A stretch of DNA of 5,447 bases, taken from contig JAYEJB010000010.1 in assembly GCA_034716415.1 (NCBI GenBank), positions 1 through 5,447 of the forward strand, in the 5' to 3' direction. Both the position numbers and the translations under genes were made by a program. Source of the stretch: JAYEJB01 sp034716415 (GTDB lineage: Bacteria; Patescibacteriota; Patescibacteriia; SG8-24). Below the pieces are notes generated by a model that ran no database searches, had not been told where the DNA came from, and saw only the letters and a program-made list of their open reading frames with translations. This document shows positions 4,938-5,447 of this stretch, in pieces (position 1 is the stretch's first letter; the number at the start of each line of letters is the position of its first letter).

Positions 4938-5258
4938 TCAGATGATGACGATGGCCTCCGGATCGAGTCCGAGATCCCGGGCGAATCCGGCTTTGACGAT
5001 GCCGGTCTCGTTCGTAATCGGTTTGACGCGCACCTTGAGGATTCCGTTCTCCTGGAACCGGCCGGCCTGCCAGCCGAGCACCTCGGTCTTCATCTGCCGC
5101 TCCGTCCGCTTGCCGAACATGTAAATCTTCGTTCGCTCGCGGACGGCGTACGGTCCCTCAATAGTGACCATCCCGTAGGCGACGATTCCGGAACCGTAGT
5201 CGTCCGTGAAGGGCTCTTGATGGATATCGGCCCTGACCGTCTTTTTTTTCGCTGCCAT
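4938..5258 (-). CDS. Unrecognised 106-aa soluble protein
   Basis: I do not recognise a family. The 106-aa product has a lysine-rich head (MAAKKK), no cysteine, no signal peptide and no membrane segment. The alternating hydrophobic/charged pattern in 25-36, 43-48 and 72-83 suggests a small beta-rich fold, and it ends in the hydrophobic AIVII. It is very probably real: ATG at 5258 is preceded by AAGGGGG at a 5-nt gap, by a TTGACA-17-TAGACT promoter, and is followed by a textbook terminator, so it is a monocistronic unit. An insertion sequence end lies immediately upstream of its promoter. A run of eight A (5242-5249) covers codons 4-6. Function unknown. Confidence 0.8.
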   Translation of the reverse strand: MAAKKKTVRADIHQEPFTDDYGSGIVAYGMVTIEGPYAVRERTKIYMFGKRTERQMKTEVLGWQAGRFQENGILKVRVKPITNETGIVKAGFARDLGLDPEAIVII

Positions 5259-5286
5259 TGCAACCCCCTTTTTTCAGGAACGGTTG

Positions 5287-5315
5287 AGTCTACCACGAGT
5301 CTGATCGCGTGTCAA
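5287..5315 (-). promoter_or_regulatory. Near-consensus sigma70 promoter of the 106-aa gene
   Basis: On the minus strand a perfect TTGACA (5310-5315) is followed by the ideal 17-nt gap and TAGACT (5287-5292, 4/6). Transcription would start near 5280, about 22 nt before the ATG. The -35 box abuts the apparent end of the insertion sequence. Confidence 0.7.
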
Positions 5316-5318
5316 GAC

Positions 5319-5447
5319 TGTGTTCGGTACACCTTCAAGGGTTACACTTTTATTGGCTAATTTGAGCTAATTTCTGGTAGGGGGTGAGACCGCCCATGCC
5401 CCGACCGAGGTGCGGGCGCTCCGTATTGTACCAGCGCACGTATTCGG
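5319..5447 (-). mobile_element. Insertion sequence end (partial, runs off window)
   Basis: The transposase C-terminus (5350-5447) is followed by about 30 nt with the look of an IS terminus: TGTGTTCGGTACACC from 5319, then CAAGGGTTACAC, with TACAC occurring twice (5328 and 5343 regions), possibly paired transposase-binding words. The exact tip is inferred from the TG dinucleotide; the other end lies outside, so inverted repeats and target duplication cannot be checked here. Confidence 0.65.
5350..5447 (-). CDS. DDE transposase, C-terminal 31 codons (IS481/IS3-like), partial
   Basis: Read on the minus strand from the window edge, the frame gives EYVRWYNTERPH, then a short glycine-rich link and GGLTPYQKL, ending in a TAA at 5350-5352. 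The YNxERPH...GLTP block is the standard C-terminal end of the rve integrase core in IS481 and IS3 transposases, just after the catalytic glutamate, which lies outside the window. The intact frame up to the stop suggests the gene was not decayed at this end. IS481 versus IS3 cannot be settled from 31 residues. The element would move DNA by cut/copy-and-paste through its DDE active site. Confidence 0.85.
   Translation of the reverse strand, partial: EYVRWYNTERPHLGRGMGGLTPYQKLAQISQ

Noticed and set aside
5242..5249. Run of eight A in codons 4-6 of the 106-aa gene as a programmed slippage site
   Set aside because: A lysine run near the start explains it, and neither shifted frame yields a plausible product.
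5090..5296. 68-codon minus-strand frame overlapping the 106-aa gene
   Set aside because: It begins with GTG within the promoter -10 region and is out of frame with the well-supported start at 5258.
1..5447. tRNA, rRNA or riboswitch genes
   Set aside because: I saw no cloverleaf with CCA-side and T-loop signatures, no rRNA stretch and no known riboswitch core in the spacers.

Overview
The window looks like bacterial chromosomal DNA of moderate to slightly high GC, with mostly single-gene transcription units separated by repeat-rich spacers. Standard stop codons are used (TAG, and TGA for the 106-aa gene). The combination of compact housekeeping genes with no visible Shine-Dalgarno site, spacers full of small palindromes (including one of the CCTGCCTG..CAGGCAGG type) and IS fragments reminds me of Patescibacteria/CPR-type genomes. 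That is an inference from style, not from a marker gene.

Layout. 1-166: a repeat array made of a 20-bp-stem hairpin followed by CCCCGCTAG cores alternating with small GAA-loop palindromes. 164-916 (-): family 2 glycosyltransferase, whose TAG stop lies inside the last core of that array. 917-1018: divergent spacer. 1019-2344 (+): RlmD/TrmA-family rRNA uracil-C5 methyltransferase with TRAM domain, Fe-S cysteines and full catalytic set. 2345-3097: a 750-bp accessory islet with a second copy of the modular array (long inverted arms, a 17-bp-stem hairpin, nested palindromes), a terminator, a complete miniature transcription unit for an unrecognised 64-aa protein (promoter, strong RBS, ORF and terminator all visible), and a MITE-like nested inverted repeat. 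3098-3961 (+): Era GTPase. 3962-4021: a dyad overlapping an extended -10 promoter. 4022-4765 (+): LOG-family Rossmann protein. 4766-4937: two converging terminators around a palindrome. 4938-5258 (-): unrecognised 106-aa protein with a near-consensus sigma70 promoter. 5319 onwards: the end of an insertion sequence with the last 31 codons of a DDE transposase.

Era and the RlmD-like enzyme both act in ribosome biogenesis (16S maturation and 23S m5U). They are separated by the accessory islet and are not an operon. The glycosyltransferase points to envelope polysaccharide synthesis and the LOG protein to nucleotide metabolism. None of the genes obviously work as one pathway.

The most unusual content is non-coding. 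Two arrays share the same 9-nt core and a shared set of palindromic modules in different order. Each array starts at a gene's stop codon and contains a long unique hairpin with built-in A and T tracts. I read them as a family of modular 3'-end elements, probably terminators, that may also carry a genome-wide signal such as a DNA uptake word.
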